Below, in pieces: positions 1 through 7,775 of a DNA stretch of 33,765 bases. This DNA comes from Deltaproteobacteria bacterium. Its GTDB lineage: Bacteria; SAR324; NAC60-12. Where the stretch lies: NCBI GenBank assembly GCA_002726945.1, contig PBTB01000096.1, forward strand, positions 1-33,765, read 5' to 3'. The position numbers were made by a program, and so were the translations under genes. A model generated the notes under the pieces. It was not told the origin of the DNA and did no database searches. It saw only the letters and a list, made by a program, of their open reading frames with translations. Every line of letters begins with the position of its first letter. Within the stretch, counting starts at the first letter, position 1.

Positions 1-270
1 AAACTCATCAAAAATCCCATTTTTTGCTGATTTTGGCCATCTGAACACTGTATCAAACAAATCTTCATCCTGTGAAATTGAAGAAATGTCATTTAATATC
101 AGCAATTTGGGTATTTTTCGGCCAAGCACTAAATTGCAGCCTTGTTGAGTATAGCCAAAGCCGCTACGTCCTGTTGTGGGGCGTGTCGGCTTTTTTGGTT
201 TTCGGTTGCTGGTTGTTGGTTTTCGGGAGTCGGTGGACAGGAAGGAGGGAACCCTTATCCAAAACTCACA
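1..270. other. AT-rich left edge without a convincing gene
   Basis: The first 150 bases or so are clearly more AT-rich than the rest of the window. Short open frames exist here, but none has a recognisable domain, a ribosome binding site or codon use like its neighbours. From about 199 the DNA becomes a run of GGTT and GTTG words belonging to the repeat family described at 205-222. The region follows the 3' end of the minus-strand DUF3187 gene. I see no clear terminator hairpin. Confidence 0.5.
205..222 (-). repeat. Short CCAGCAACC-type repeat, inverted copy
   Basis: Read on the minus strand, this stretch contains CCAACAACCAGCAACC. That is the same word as the tandem array at 1457-1504, in the opposite orientation, so the two copies flank the DUF3187 gene. 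It is a short imperfect copy. The link to the other array rests on word similarity only. Confidence 0.4.
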
Positions 271-1344
271 TTATTGAGTGTCGGACGGTTCCCACACCCA
301 CTCCAGCAGCAGGCTGAAGTCCTCGGAGGTGTTGTAGATCGTGTCTTCGGTGAACCCAAAGCGCCAGCGGCTGGGGGTGGTGCGGTACTCAAATCCCAGC
401 ATCAGGATGAACTGGGCGGTGCCGATGGCTTGCACCGGAGGATACGGGGTTCGGTAACGTGGTGAGGCGAACTGAAATTGCCCAAGCCATGCCCAGGGTT
501 CCTCGCAGGATCGGGAGAATCCCAAAGTGCCACTCAGGAAGGTCTTGTGCTGGGGATACGCCTGATGCTTGGTGGCTCCGGGTGCCACGCCTCCGAGGTT
601 CACCAACCAGTCGGTGGGGCAGTCCCAAAAAGTTCCGGCCCCCTCCACCATCACGCCCGCGCCAAAATCCCGTGCCCCGGAACTGATCGTCGGTAGATCG
701 GTACGCGAAGGCTCCTTCCAAACCAGCCGACCCGCCCAGTGCGTTCTGGAATCGCGCATTGGCAGGGCGTACTTGAGCATGACGATCCAGTCGCCCCAGC
801 CTCGTTGCGAAGCGTACAGGTCGAGAACTCGTCCCTCGTTGACATCGTCGGATGTGCAGCCAATGCTCGGATCTGAGGGATTGCACTGCCAGTAGCGGTA
901 TTCCCCATTCGGACGGATGCGTCGTGAATTGTACGGCAGCCCAAGAACTTCATGAAAGCTGCGCATGAACGGATCCCAGCGTCCTGAACCTTCATCGGTG
1001 TAGCGTCCGATCACGCCCAAGTCGAAGCCTGTACCCAGTCCCAGCTGCGCCTGCACGGTTTGCTCCCAGCGTTCGTGGTCAATGAGATAACGGGCGCTGC
1101 GCTCGCCCTTGTTCTTGAAGAGGACGGTCGTGTTGCTACCCTGCCAGCTCAGCCGCACCGCCGGCTCCCCGTGTTCCAGCACACAGGCCGAATCCGGTGG
1201 CAGTTCCAGCAGAATCGCTGCTGGGGGCATCTGGTTGCGGTGTAGGGTTGGCTTGAAGCAGGACGCGGGAATCGTTTCAGGAAACAGGAGGCTGAGGGCC
1301 GAGCTGAGCAGAACGGGCAGCAGGGTGCGTGAGAAACAGTGCAT
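271..1344 (-). CDS. DUF3187-type predicted outer-membrane protein
   Basis: The protein has 357 residues and starts with an ATG followed by a typical export signal (MHCFSRTLLPVLLSSALSLL, then a cleavage zone around residues 26-30). The open frame continues upstream of this ATG without a stop, but that extension would run through the repeat array and into the divergent gene, so the start before the signal peptide is preferred. The body resembles DUF3187: the N-terminal PPAAILLELPP segment, FHEVLGLPYNSRR near the middle, a WLVNLGGV strand, and the C-terminal FTEDTIYNTSEDFSLLLEW. Alternating polar and hydrophobic strands and the final aromatic-rich strand (LLEWVWEPSDTQ) fit an outer-membrane beta-barrel. 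Function is unknown for this family; a passive envelope or porin-like role is inference. It is divergent from the oxidoreductase gene and stands alone. Confidence 0.75.
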   Translation of the reverse strand: MHCFSRTLLPVLLSSALSLLFPETIPASCFKPTLHRNQMPPAAILLELPPDSACVLEHGEPAVRLSWQGSNTTVLFKNKGERSARYLIDHERWEQTVQAQLGLGTGFDLGVIGRYTDEGSGRWDPFMRSFHEVLGLPYNSRRIRPNGEYRYWQCNPSDPSIGCTSDDVNEGRVLDLYASQRGWGDWIVMLKYALPMRDSRTHWAGRLVWKEPSRTDLPTISSGARDFGAGVMVEGAGTFWDCPTDWLVNLGGVAPGATKHQAYPQHKTFLSGTLGFSRSCEEPWAWLGQFQFASPRYRTPYPPVQAIGTAQFILMLGFEYRTTPSRWRFGFTEDTIYNTSEDFSLLLEWVWEPSDTQ

Positions 1345-1400
1345 GACGACCCGCAGGTTACCAGAGGGCTTCCGGACCAAAAAGCCAAATCCGGTTTTTT

Positions 1401-1428
1401 TTGCACGAAGCAGGGGGTGTGCTACTCT
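1401..1428 (+). promoter_or_regulatory. Possible promoter for the oxidoreductase gene
   Basis: TTGCAC, a 16-base spacer and TACTCT preceded by TGC (extended -10 style) lie about 80 bases before the start codon at 1507. Each box matches the sigma-70 consensus at only three of six positions, so this is a weak call based on placement in the only non-coding gap between the divergent genes. Confidence 0.2.
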
Positions 1429-1456
1429 CAATTGAAGTGGTCGGTGGCAGGGAACC

Positions 1457-1504
1457 CAGCAACCAACCACCAGCAACCAACCACCAGCAACCACCAGCAA
1501 CCCA
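1457..1504 (+). repeat. Tandem CAGCAACCAACCAC array before a start codon
   Basis: The unit CAGCAACCAACCAC occurs twice exactly (1457-1470 and 1471-1484), followed by two shortened 10-base units (1485-1494 and 1495-1504). The array runs to within two bases of the ATG at 1507, so it occupies the place where a ribosome binding site would normally lie. It contains no purine-rich Shine-Dalgarno sequence. An inverted relative lies at 205-222, and a related heptamer array lies at 4478-4510. Confidence 0.85.
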
Positions 1505-1506
1505 AC

Positions 1507-4500
1507 ATGAAGCTTCGTGACGTGACGCTTGACGACAAGTACACCTTGGAATCCGGATACGCCTTCATGACGGGGATTCAGGCACTGGTGCGGCTGCCGA
1601 TGGTGCAGCACCGCCGTGACCTTGCCGCTGGGCGCAACACCGCCGGATTCGTCACAGGCTACCGGGGATCTCCGCTGGGGGTGCTGGACCAGCAGATGAA
1701 ACGTGCTCAAGGGCTGTTGCAGGAGCATCACGTCAAGTTCCACACCGCCGTCAACGAAGACCTCGCGGCCACCTCGCTCTGGGGGACACAGCAGGCGAAC
1801 CTACTCGGCGAGGGCAAGTACGATGGTGTGTTCGGCATGTGGTACGGCAAGGGCCCAGGAGTGGACCGCTCCGGGGATGCGTTGCGCCACGGGAATCTCG
1901 CGGGCACCATGCCGCTGGGGGGAGTGCTGGCCCTGCTCGGCGATGACCACACCTGCGAATCGTCCACGACCTGCCACCAGAGTGAGTTTGCCATGATGGA
2001 CGCGATGATCCCCGTTCTTAACCCCTCCGGCGTGCAGGAAATCCTCGACTGCGGATTGATCGGCTGGGCGCTTTCTCGCTATGCTGGAACCTGGGCTGCG
2101 CTCAAGTGCGTTCACGACACCGTGGAATCCACCGCTTCCGTTGATATTGGCTCCAGCCGCCTCAAGCTCATCACGCCCGAAGATTTTGTGCTTCCGGAAG
2201 GCGGGATGCAGATTCGCTGGCCCGACACCCCTCAGGAGCAGGAGCGTCGGCTGCACGAGTTCAAACTGCCCGCCGTCCTTGCCTTTGCCCGCCTCAATCG
2301 ACTCAACCGCACCATCTGGGACACCCCGGACGCGAGGTTGGGCCTGGTCTCCACGGGCAAGTCGTACATGGATGTGCGGCTCGCGCTTGAAGAGTTGGGC
2401 ATTGACGAAGGGCTCGCGCAACGGTTGGGGCTGCGCCTCTTCAAGGTTGCTATGTCGTGGCCGCTCGATCCGGAAGGACTCCGGGAGTTTGCACAAGGGC
2501 TGGACTGTATCATCGTCGTTGAGGAAAAGCGCGGACTCATCGAACCGCAGCTCAAGGATGCACTCTACGGAATGACAAACGCACCGGGAATCGTTGGCAA
2601 GCACGACGAATCCGGAGCGATCCTCTTTCCTTCCGCAATGGCACTGGACCCCAACCACATCGCAGTGGAACTCGGAAAGCGCGTCTTGGAGTATGCCAAC
2701 GACAAAAACCTGCAAAAGCGGGTGGCCTTCATCCAAGAGTTGATGACGCCCGACTTGGTTCCGGAACCCTTGGCGCGCTTGCCTTACTTCTGCGCGGGGT
2801 GTCCGCATAATTCCTCAACGCTTGTGCCGGAGGGCAGCCGGGCGCTGTCTGGCATCGGTTGTCACTACATGGCACAGTGGATGGACCGAAGCACCGCCGG
2901 CTACACGCAGATGGGCGGTGAAGGATCAAGCTGGGTGGGCGAGGCGCACTTCAGCAAACGCGAACACGTCTTCCAAAACGTGGGAGATGGCACCTATTAC
3001 CACTCCGGATTCCTTGCGCTGCGGGCTGCAGTCGCTGCAGAAGTCAACGTCACTTTCAAAATCCTCTTCAACGACGCGGTCGCCATGACCGGAGGCCAGC
3101 GTATGGACGGACCTCTGACGGTTCCTCGCATCACCCAACAGGTGATGGCCGAAGGGGCAAAGTGCGTGGCGGTGGTCACGGACGAACCGGAGAAGTACAA
3201 GAGTGAAACCGGATTTCCGGAGGGCACGGTGGTTTACCACCGCAAGCAGCTTGATGAAGTTTCACGCGAATTCCGCGAGATTCCGGGGACCTCCGTGATT
3301 GTGTATGACCAAACCTGCGCTGCCGAAAAACGCCGCCGCCGCAAGCGCGGAGAATTCCCGGACCCCAAGCGGCGTATCCTCATCAACGAGGCGGTTTGTG
3401 AAGGCTGCGGGGACTGCGGGGTGAAGTCGAACTGCGTGGCGGTGTTACCGCTTGAAACCGAGCTGGGACGCAAGCGCACCATTGACCAATCTGCCTGCAA
3501 CAAGGACTACTCCTGCGCCAACGGGCTTTGCCCGAGCTTTGTAAGCGTGTACGGCGGGAGACTGCGCAAATCCAAACCTGCCGTGACCGAAGCCGACACC
3601 TATGACGCTCTGCCCGTTCCGGAGCTCCCCGAAATTGACGGCACGTACAACATTGTCATCACGGGGGTAGGGGGCACGGGCGTGATTACCGTGGGTGCCT
3701 TGCTGGGCATGGCCGCGCACCTTGAAGGCAAGGGTATCGGCATCATTGACATGATTGGACTCGCCCAAAAAGGTGGAGCGGTCCTCAGCCATCTGCGGCT
3801 CGCCAATCATCCGGGAGAAATCCACGTTCCCCGGATTGCGTCTGGCGGAACCGATTTGATCATCGGCGGCGATTTGGTGGTTACAGGAGGGCACAAGGCG
3901 CTCTCCACCGTGCGCAAGGGGCACACGCGCCTCGTTGTCAACAGCTACGAGATGATCACCGGAGACTTCACGAAAAACCCCGACTGGCTCTTCCCCAACT
4001 TGGAATTGAAGCAGGGGATCGAACACGCAGCAGGAGCCGGGAACACCGAGTTTCTTGATGCCACAGGGCTGGCCACTGTCTTGATGGGCGATGCGATTGC
4101 GGGGAACCTCTTCCTGCTCGGATTCGCATTCCAGCGTGGTTTGGTTCCTCTGGGTGCGGAGTCACTGGAAAAAGCTATCGAGTTGAACGGGGTTGCGGTG
4201 GAGATGAACAAGACCGCATTCCTTTGGGGACGCCGCGCTGCCCACGATCTGGGGAAGGTCTGCAAGACTGCGTTTGCCGACACGGTGGTTCCAGACGAGC
4301 CAATCGCGCCCAAGACACTGGACGCACTCATCAACCACCGCAGTCAATTGCTGGTGGAGTACCAAAACCAAGCCTACGCTGAACGCTACCGTTCCCTTGT
4401 TGAGCGGGTGCGAGAAGCGGAATCGGTATTTGTCGCCAAGGAGCGCGGGCATGGCCCGCTCCTACAATCCGGAGGTTCCAGCGACCAGCGACCAGCGACC

Positions 4501-5049
4501 AGCGACCAGCCGCTCACGGAGGCGGTGGCGCAGTACTATTTCAAGCTGCTGGCGTACAAGGACGAGTACGAGGTCGCCCGGCTTTACACGAACGGGGATT
4601 TCCTCAAGCAGGTGGAGGCGACCTTTGAGGGCGATTACGCTCTCCAGTTGCACCTCGCGCCGCCCCTGTGGTCAAAGCGCAATCCGGGAACGGGCGAGCC
4701 GGTCAAGCAGACTTACGGTCCATGGATGCTCAAGACGATGGGTGTGCTCGCCAAATTCAAATTCCTGCGCGGCACTGCACTCGATCCTTTCGGACACACT
4801 GAGGAACGCCGTCTGGAGCGGCAACTCAGCAAGGATTACGAGGCGTTGCTCACAGAAATTCTGCACCGCCTCTCGTCTGGAAACCACATGATCGCCGTTG
4901 AACTTGCTTCGCTCCCCGAACACATCCGGGGCTACGATTTGGTCAAGCAGCGCAGTGTGGAGCAGGTGAAAGCCAAGCAGCAGGAGTTGCTGCAAAAACT
5001 CCGCAGGGGAGCCGCTCAGTCGCAAGCCGCCGAAACCGTGGAGGCGTGA
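1507..5049 (+). CDS. Indolepyruvate:ferredoxin oxidoreductase, fused type
   Basis: This 1180-residue cytoplasmic enzyme belongs to the fused indolepyruvate:ferredoxin oxidoreductases, which use TPP, CoA and Fe-S clusters to oxidise aryl pyruvates from amino acid breakdown to acyl-CoA with reduction of ferredoxin. Domains in order: a TPP-enzyme N-terminal part (GYRGSPLGVLDQQ near 50); CAGCPHNSST and the TPP/Mg site GDGTYYHSGF with LFNDAVAMTGGQ (about 440-540); a Cys-rich segment (C631, C634, C637, C643, then CNKDYSCANGLC); the gamma domain starting NIVITGVGGTGV at 715; and a C-terminal DUF6537-like part. Length fits the fused family. The chosen ATG gives the normal N-terminus; the open frame upstream is repeat DNA. 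About residues 978-1001 are encoded by a REP-like palindrome and a heptamer array. The gene is convergent with aroA, 30 bases away, with a T-run (5074-5081) that could help termination. Confidence 0.93.
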   Translation: MKLRDVTLDDKYTLESGYAFMTGIQALVRLPMVQHRRDLAAGRNTAGFVTGYRGSPLGVLDQQMKRAQGLLQEHHVKFHTAVNEDLAATSLWGTQQANLLGEGKYDGVFGMWYGKGPGVDRSGDALRHGNLAGTMPLGGVLALLGDDHTCESSTTCHQSEFAMMDAMIPVLNPSGVQEILDCGLIGWALSRYAGTWAALKCVHDTVESTASVDIGSSRLKLITPEDFVLPEGGMQIRWPDTPQEQERRLHEFKLPAVLAFARLNRLNRTIWDTPDARLGLVSTGKSYMDVRLALEELGIDEGLAQRLGLRLFKVAMSWPLDPEGLREFAQGLDCIIVVEEKRGLIEPQLKDALYGMTNAPGIVGKHDESGAILFPSAMALDPNHIAVELGKRVLEYANDKNLQKRVAFIQELMTPDLVPEPLARLPYFCAGCPHNSSTLVPEGSRALSGIGCHYMAQWMDRSTAGYTQMGGEGSSWVGEAHFSKREHVFQNVGDGTYYHSGFLALRAAVAAEVNVTFKILFNDAVAMTGGQRMDGPLTVPRITQQVMAEGAKCVAVVTDEPEKYKSETGFPEGTVVYHRKQLDEVSREFREIPGTSVIVYDQTCAAEKRRRRKRGEFPDPKRRILINEAVCEGCGDCGVKSNCVAVLPLETELGRKRTIDQSACNKDYSCANGLCPSFVSVYGGRLRKSKPAVTEADTYDALPVPELPEIDGTYNIVITGVGGTGVITVGALLGMAAHLEGKGIGIIDMIGLAQKGGAVLSHLRLANHPGEIHVPRIASGGTDLIIGGDLVVTGGHKALSTVRKGHTRLVVNSYEMITGDFTKNPDWLFPNLELKQGIEHAAGAGNTEFLDATGLATVLMGDAIAGNLFLLGFAFQRGLVPLGAESLEKAIELNGVAVEMNKTAFLWGRRAAHDLGKVCKTAFADTVVPDEPIAPKTLDALINHRSQLLVEYQNQAYAERYRSLVERVREAESVFVAKERGHGPLLQSGGSSDQRPATSDQPLTEAVAQYYFKLLAYKDEYEVARLYTNGDFLKQVEATFEGDYALQLHLAPPLWSKRNPGTGEPVKQTYGPWMLKTMGVLAKFKFLRGTALDPFGHTEERRLERQLSKDYEALLTEILHRLSSGNHMIAVELASLPEHIRGYDLVKQRSVEQVKAKQQELLQKLRRGAAQSQAAETVEA
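4442..4466 (-). repeat. REP-like palindrome inside a coding sequence
   Basis: On the minus strand this reads TGTAGGAGCGGGCCATGCCC followed by GC. The stem GCGGGC/GCCCGC (4445-4450 and 4454-4459) encloses a 3-base loop, and a GTAG tetranucleotide stands beside it (CTAC on the plus strand, 4462-4465). GTAG next to a short GC hairpin is the known layout of bacterial REP elements mobilised by RAYT (REP-associated tyrosine) transposases. It sits in frame within the oxidoreductase gene and encodes part of ERGHGPLLQSGG. Confidence 0.7.
4478..4510 (+). repeat. Heptamer array CCAGCGA inside a coding sequence
   Basis: There are four exact copies of CCAGCGA (4478-4505) plus a partial fifth. They lie 11 bases after the REP-like palindrome and encode SSDQRPATSDQP in the oxidoreductase. 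Seven-base units shift the frame at each copy, so the encoded peptide repeats only every three copies and any change in copy number not divisible by three would break the gene. Confidence 0.85.
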
Positions 5050-5079
5050 AAATCCAGGACCGCGGACTTCTGATTTTTT

Positions 5080-6366
5080 TTAGGAGACGAGTCCGGAAAG
5101 CACATCGAAGTAATCGGGGAAGGTTTTGCGGACGCAGCCTGGATCGTTGAGAGTCACGGGTACGGTGCCGCAGGCGGCAAGCGAAAAGGCCATCGCCATG
5201 CGGTGATCATCGTAGGTGTCGATGGTTGCGGACTGCAGATTATCCGGAGGTGTGACCACAAGGTAATCGCGCCCTTCTTCCACCTCCGCCCCAAGCTTGC
5301 GGAGTTCGGTGCAAACCCCCTCCAGCCGCTCGGTTTCCTTGACCCGCCAGTTGTAGATGTTGCGGATGGCGGTCGCTCCCTCGGCGAAGAGCGCAACGAC
5401 GGCAAGCGTCATCGCCGCATCCGGCATGCGGTTCATGTCCACGTCCACCCCACGCAGTGTGCCGCCGGTTACGGTTACGGTATTTGGCTGCCAACGCACC
5501 TCTGCACCCATCTGCTCCAGCACTTCCGCAAAGTGAGCGTCGCCTTGCAGGCTGTCGGTTCCGCAGCCCTCGACCGTGACACTCCCCCGCGTAATCGCTG
5601 CCCCACCCAGAAAATAGGAAGCCGAAGAAGCATCCCCTTCGACATGTGCAACTCCGGGGCTTTGGTAGGTCTGCCCGGCGTGGATCTGAAAGCACTGAAA
5701 ATCATCGTTGCGAACCTGTACGCCAGAGCGTTCGATCAGCCGCAGTGTCATCTCCACATAGGGCTGGGAGACGAGGGTGTCGGTGATGTTGAGGATCACG
5801 TCGGTGCGGGCGTAGGGTGCGGCCATCAGCAGGGCGGAGAGGTACTGGCTGCTGATCGCTCCGCTGATGTGGGCGATGCCGCCCGCCAGTCCGTTGGCCT
5901 CGATTTCCACTGGAGGACAACCCGTGCCAAGCGTACAGCGCAAGGTGGCTCCCAACTGCGACAGCCCGTCCACCAAATCCTGAATTGGGCGCTCGCGCAT
6001 CCGGGGAACGCCGTCCAGCACAAAGCGTCCCTGCCCCAGCGTCAAGGCCGCCGTCAACGGGCGCATCGCGGTTCCGGCGTTGCCGAGCATCAGTTCGGTT
6101 CCAGACGAGCGGAAAGGCCCGGCCTGACCTGTCACCGTTACACGGTTTTCTGCACGGTCTTCCGTGTATTCGATGCCAAGCTGATCGAAGGCACCGAGCA
6201 TCGCCCGGATGTCGTCGCTGTCGAGCAGGTTGCGGATTTCGGTCGTGCCCTCGGCAAGTGCTGCGAGCAGCAGGATGCGGTTGGAAAGGCTTTTTGAACC
6301 GGGCAGCGAGACGGTGCCGGAAATCCGGCGGATGGGCTGGAGGATGAGCGTTTCGGGGGGGCTCAT
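5080..6366 (-). CDS. aroA: 3-phosphoshikimate 1-carboxyvinyltransferase (EPSP synthase)
   Basis: The 428-residue protein joins shikimate-3-phosphate and phosphoenolpyruvate in the sixth step of the chorismate pathway to aromatic amino acids. Visible signatures are [10 protein letters not shown] (residues 21-30, with the phosphate-binding Lys25 and Arg30), [10 protein letters not shown] (95-104) and the C-terminal [13 protein letters not shown]. Length and motifs are those of the standard class I enzyme (GNAGTAMRP form), which in general is sensitive to glyphosate. The start codon overlaps the stop of lipA by four bases (ATGA), which implies translational coupling. The stop faces the oxidoreductase gene tail to tail. 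Nothing in the catalytic motifs looks damaged. Confidence 0.97.
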   Translation of the reverse strand: MSPPETLILQPIRRISGTVSLPGSKSLSNRILLLAALAEGTTEIRNLLDSDDIRAMLGAFDQLGIEYTEDRAENRVTVTGQAGPFRSSGTELMLGNAGTAMRPLTAALTLGQGRFVLDGVPRMRERPIQDLVDGLSQLGATLRCTLGTGCPPVEIEANGLAGGIAHISGAISSQYLSALLMAAPYARTDVILNITDTLVSQPYVEMTLRLIERSGVQVRNDDFQCFQIHAGQTYQSPGVAHVEGDASSASYFLGGAAITRGSVTVEGCGTDSLQGDAHFAEVLEQMGAEVRWQPNTVTVTGGTLRGVDVDMNRMPDAAMTLAVVALFAEGATAIRNIYNWRVKETERLEGVCTELRKLGAEVEEGRDYLVVTPPDNLQSATIDTYDDHRMAMAFSLAACGTVPVTLNDPGCVRKTFPDYFDVLSGLVS

Positions 6367-7265
6367 GCCCGCCCCCGGATTTTGTGCTCGATGTAAAACT
6401 CGGCGGCCTTGTACGAACTGCGCACCAAGGGTCCGGCGGCGACGTAATCGAAACCCAGCGCCTCGCCCGCCTGCCGCAGTTTCTCAAACTCCTCCGGGGG
6501 CAGAAAGCGTTCCACCTTGAGATGCTTGCGGGTGGGCTGGAGGTACTGTCCCAGCGTGAGGAAATCCACATCGACCTCCCGCATGTCCTGCATTGCTTGG
6601 AAAATTTCGTCCTGCGTTTCCCCCAGCCCTAGCATGAGCGAGGACTTGGTGTGACGCTCCGGGGCATTGGCCTTGAGGTAGCGCAGCACCTCCAGCGACT
6701 GGCGATACCCGGCGCGGGGATCCCGGACCTTTTCCGTAAGCCGTGCCACCGTCTCAACGTTGTGGGCCAGCACGTCTGCTCCGGAATCAAGCATCTGCTG
6801 CACCAGAGTGGTTTCTCCCTGAAAATCCGGCATGAGGATTTCGATGAGCAGACCCGGATTGGCCCGTTGGGTGGCGCGGATGCAGCGGGTGATGTGCCCT
6901 GCGCCCTGATCCTCCAAATCATCACGGTCCACCGTGGTTAGCACCACATAGCTGAGGTTCATTTTCCGGATGGTTTCTGCGAGGTTGCGTGGCTCTTCCA
7001 TGTCCAACACCCCCGGACGCTTGGCGGTGGTCACGGCGCAAAAGCGGCAGCCTCGTGTGCAGGTGTCGCCCATCACCATGAAGGTCGCGGTACCGCTGTT
7101 CCAGCATTCGCCGATGTTCGGACACCGTGCCTCCTCGCAGACCGTTGCGAGCTTCTGTCCGTGTGACTGCTCCTTGAGCCAGTTGAAGCGCGCTCCTCCC
7201 GGAAAGCGCACCTTGAGCCACGGCGGCTTGGCGGGACGAGCGGGGGTTGCCTGCGTTTCGGGCAT
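6363..7265 (-). CDS. lipA: Lipoyl synthase
   Basis: The 300-residue radical-SAM enzyme inserts two sulfur atoms into the octanoyl chain on lipoate-dependent proteins such as the E2 subunits of 2-oxoacid dehydrogenases. The auxiliary cluster ligands are in [12 protein letters not shown] (C43, C48, C54), the radical-SAM cluster ligands in CTRGCRFC (C69, C73, C76), and the C-terminal RSSY motif supplies the serine ligand. The length is typical. It is the first gene of a lipA-aroA pair that overlaps by four bases. No lipB is next to it. The upstream side holds an inverted repeat and a decayed transposase, and there is no strong Shine-Dalgarno sequence before the ATG. Confidence 0.97.
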   Translation of the reverse strand: MPETQATPARPAKPPWLKVRFPGGARFNWLKEQSHGQKLATVCEEARCPNIGECWNSGTATFMVMGDTCTRGCRFCAVTTAKRPGVLDMEEPRNLAETIRKMNLSYVVLTTVDRDDLEDQGAGHITRCIRATQRANPGLLIEILMPDFQGETTLVQQMLDSGADVLAHNVETVARLTEKVRDPRAGYRQSLEVLRYLKANAPERHTKSSLMLGLGETQDEIFQAMQDMREVDVDFLTLGQYLQPTRKHLKVERFLPPEEFEKLRQAGEALGFDYVAAGPLVRSSYKAAEFYIEHKIRGRA

Positions 7266-7326
7266 GGAGGTGATTTTCGGAGTCCGGATTTGAATCAGGC
7301 ACAGGTTGTCAGGCTGTAGACGTTTA

Positions 7327-7357
7327 GGGTTCTCCCTGCAGCTTGCAGCCTGAACCC
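7327..7357. repeat. Nested inverted repeat upstream of lipA
   Basis: Outer arms GGGTTC (7327-7332) and GAACCC (7352-7357) enclose inner arms CTGCA (7336-7340) and TGCAG (7344-7348). It lies about 60 bases before the lipA start, between lipA and the transposase remnant. It could be an operator, a terminator for the transposase remnant or a mobile hairpin. There is no T-run after it on the minus strand, which argues against a standard terminator. Confidence 0.4.
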
Positions 7358-7439
7358 CGACCGCCTATACCTCTTTCTGACTCTGTTCAGCATACCACGA
7401 CGAATCGGAGGAGGTGCAAGTAAAAGTGGACCTGCTTGA

Positions 7440-7643
7440 CTATGCCGTAGTGTTGTTCTTCCAGTACGGTTTCCATTGCTGATTGTTTCTGGCAGTTCTG
7501 AGAGCGAGCATGGAGTCGGCATTTCAAGGAGTCCATCGGACTCCCTGGATTTTGAGCCGTTTTTGAATGAGTTGCCTGTGTGAGCTTTCAATCCGCCCTG
7601 TGACAATGGGGAGTTGATTTTTCAGGGCGTTGGGGTCATCAAA
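7440..7643 (-). pseudogene. C-terminal remnant of a transposase, with an in-frame stop
   Basis: The minus strand encodes FDDPNALKNQLPIVTGRIES followed by SHRQLIQKRLKIQGVRW. This looks like the C-terminal end of an insertion-sequence transposase of the kind that has an LPI(x)TGRIES-HR-QRLK pattern, distantly like ISKra4-type enzymes. A TGA at 7524-7526 interrupts the frame. Reading on in the same frame gives NADSMLALRTARNNQQWKPY and then W, which matches the usual tail of such proteins, so the stop is a real lesion and not the natural end. The upstream two thirds are missing or unrecognisable. The 7266-7775 gap holds nothing else besides the inverted repeat at 7327-7357. Family assignment is from memory of motif shape. 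Confidence 0.6.
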
Positions 7644-7775
7644 CGGGCCGGGCCGGTTTTGGATGCATTGAATGGGGGTTCTTGATGGAGCCCTCCGAGC
7701 CCTCCGCTGATTCAGGCGACAAGACACGAAAAAACCCAGCACCAATCCGAATTGCACATGAGGTTATGCAGAAGT

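Noticed and set aside
72-465. Short plus-strand open frames near the left edge
   Set aside because: They lie partly in repeat words and antisense to the DUF3187 gene, with no ribosome site or domain.
1457-1504. CRISPR array
   Set aside because: Units are contiguous 10-14-base tandem repeats without spacers, and no cas genes are present.
5050-5081. Rho-independent terminator between the oxidoreductase and aroA
   Set aside because: There is an eight-T run, but the only stem before it is CCGCGG with no loop, too weak to call.
5203-6297. A 364-codon open frame antisense to aroA
   Set aside because: It mirrors the aroA gene, which has all catalytic motifs. The antisense translation has no domain and reflects GC-rich codon structure.
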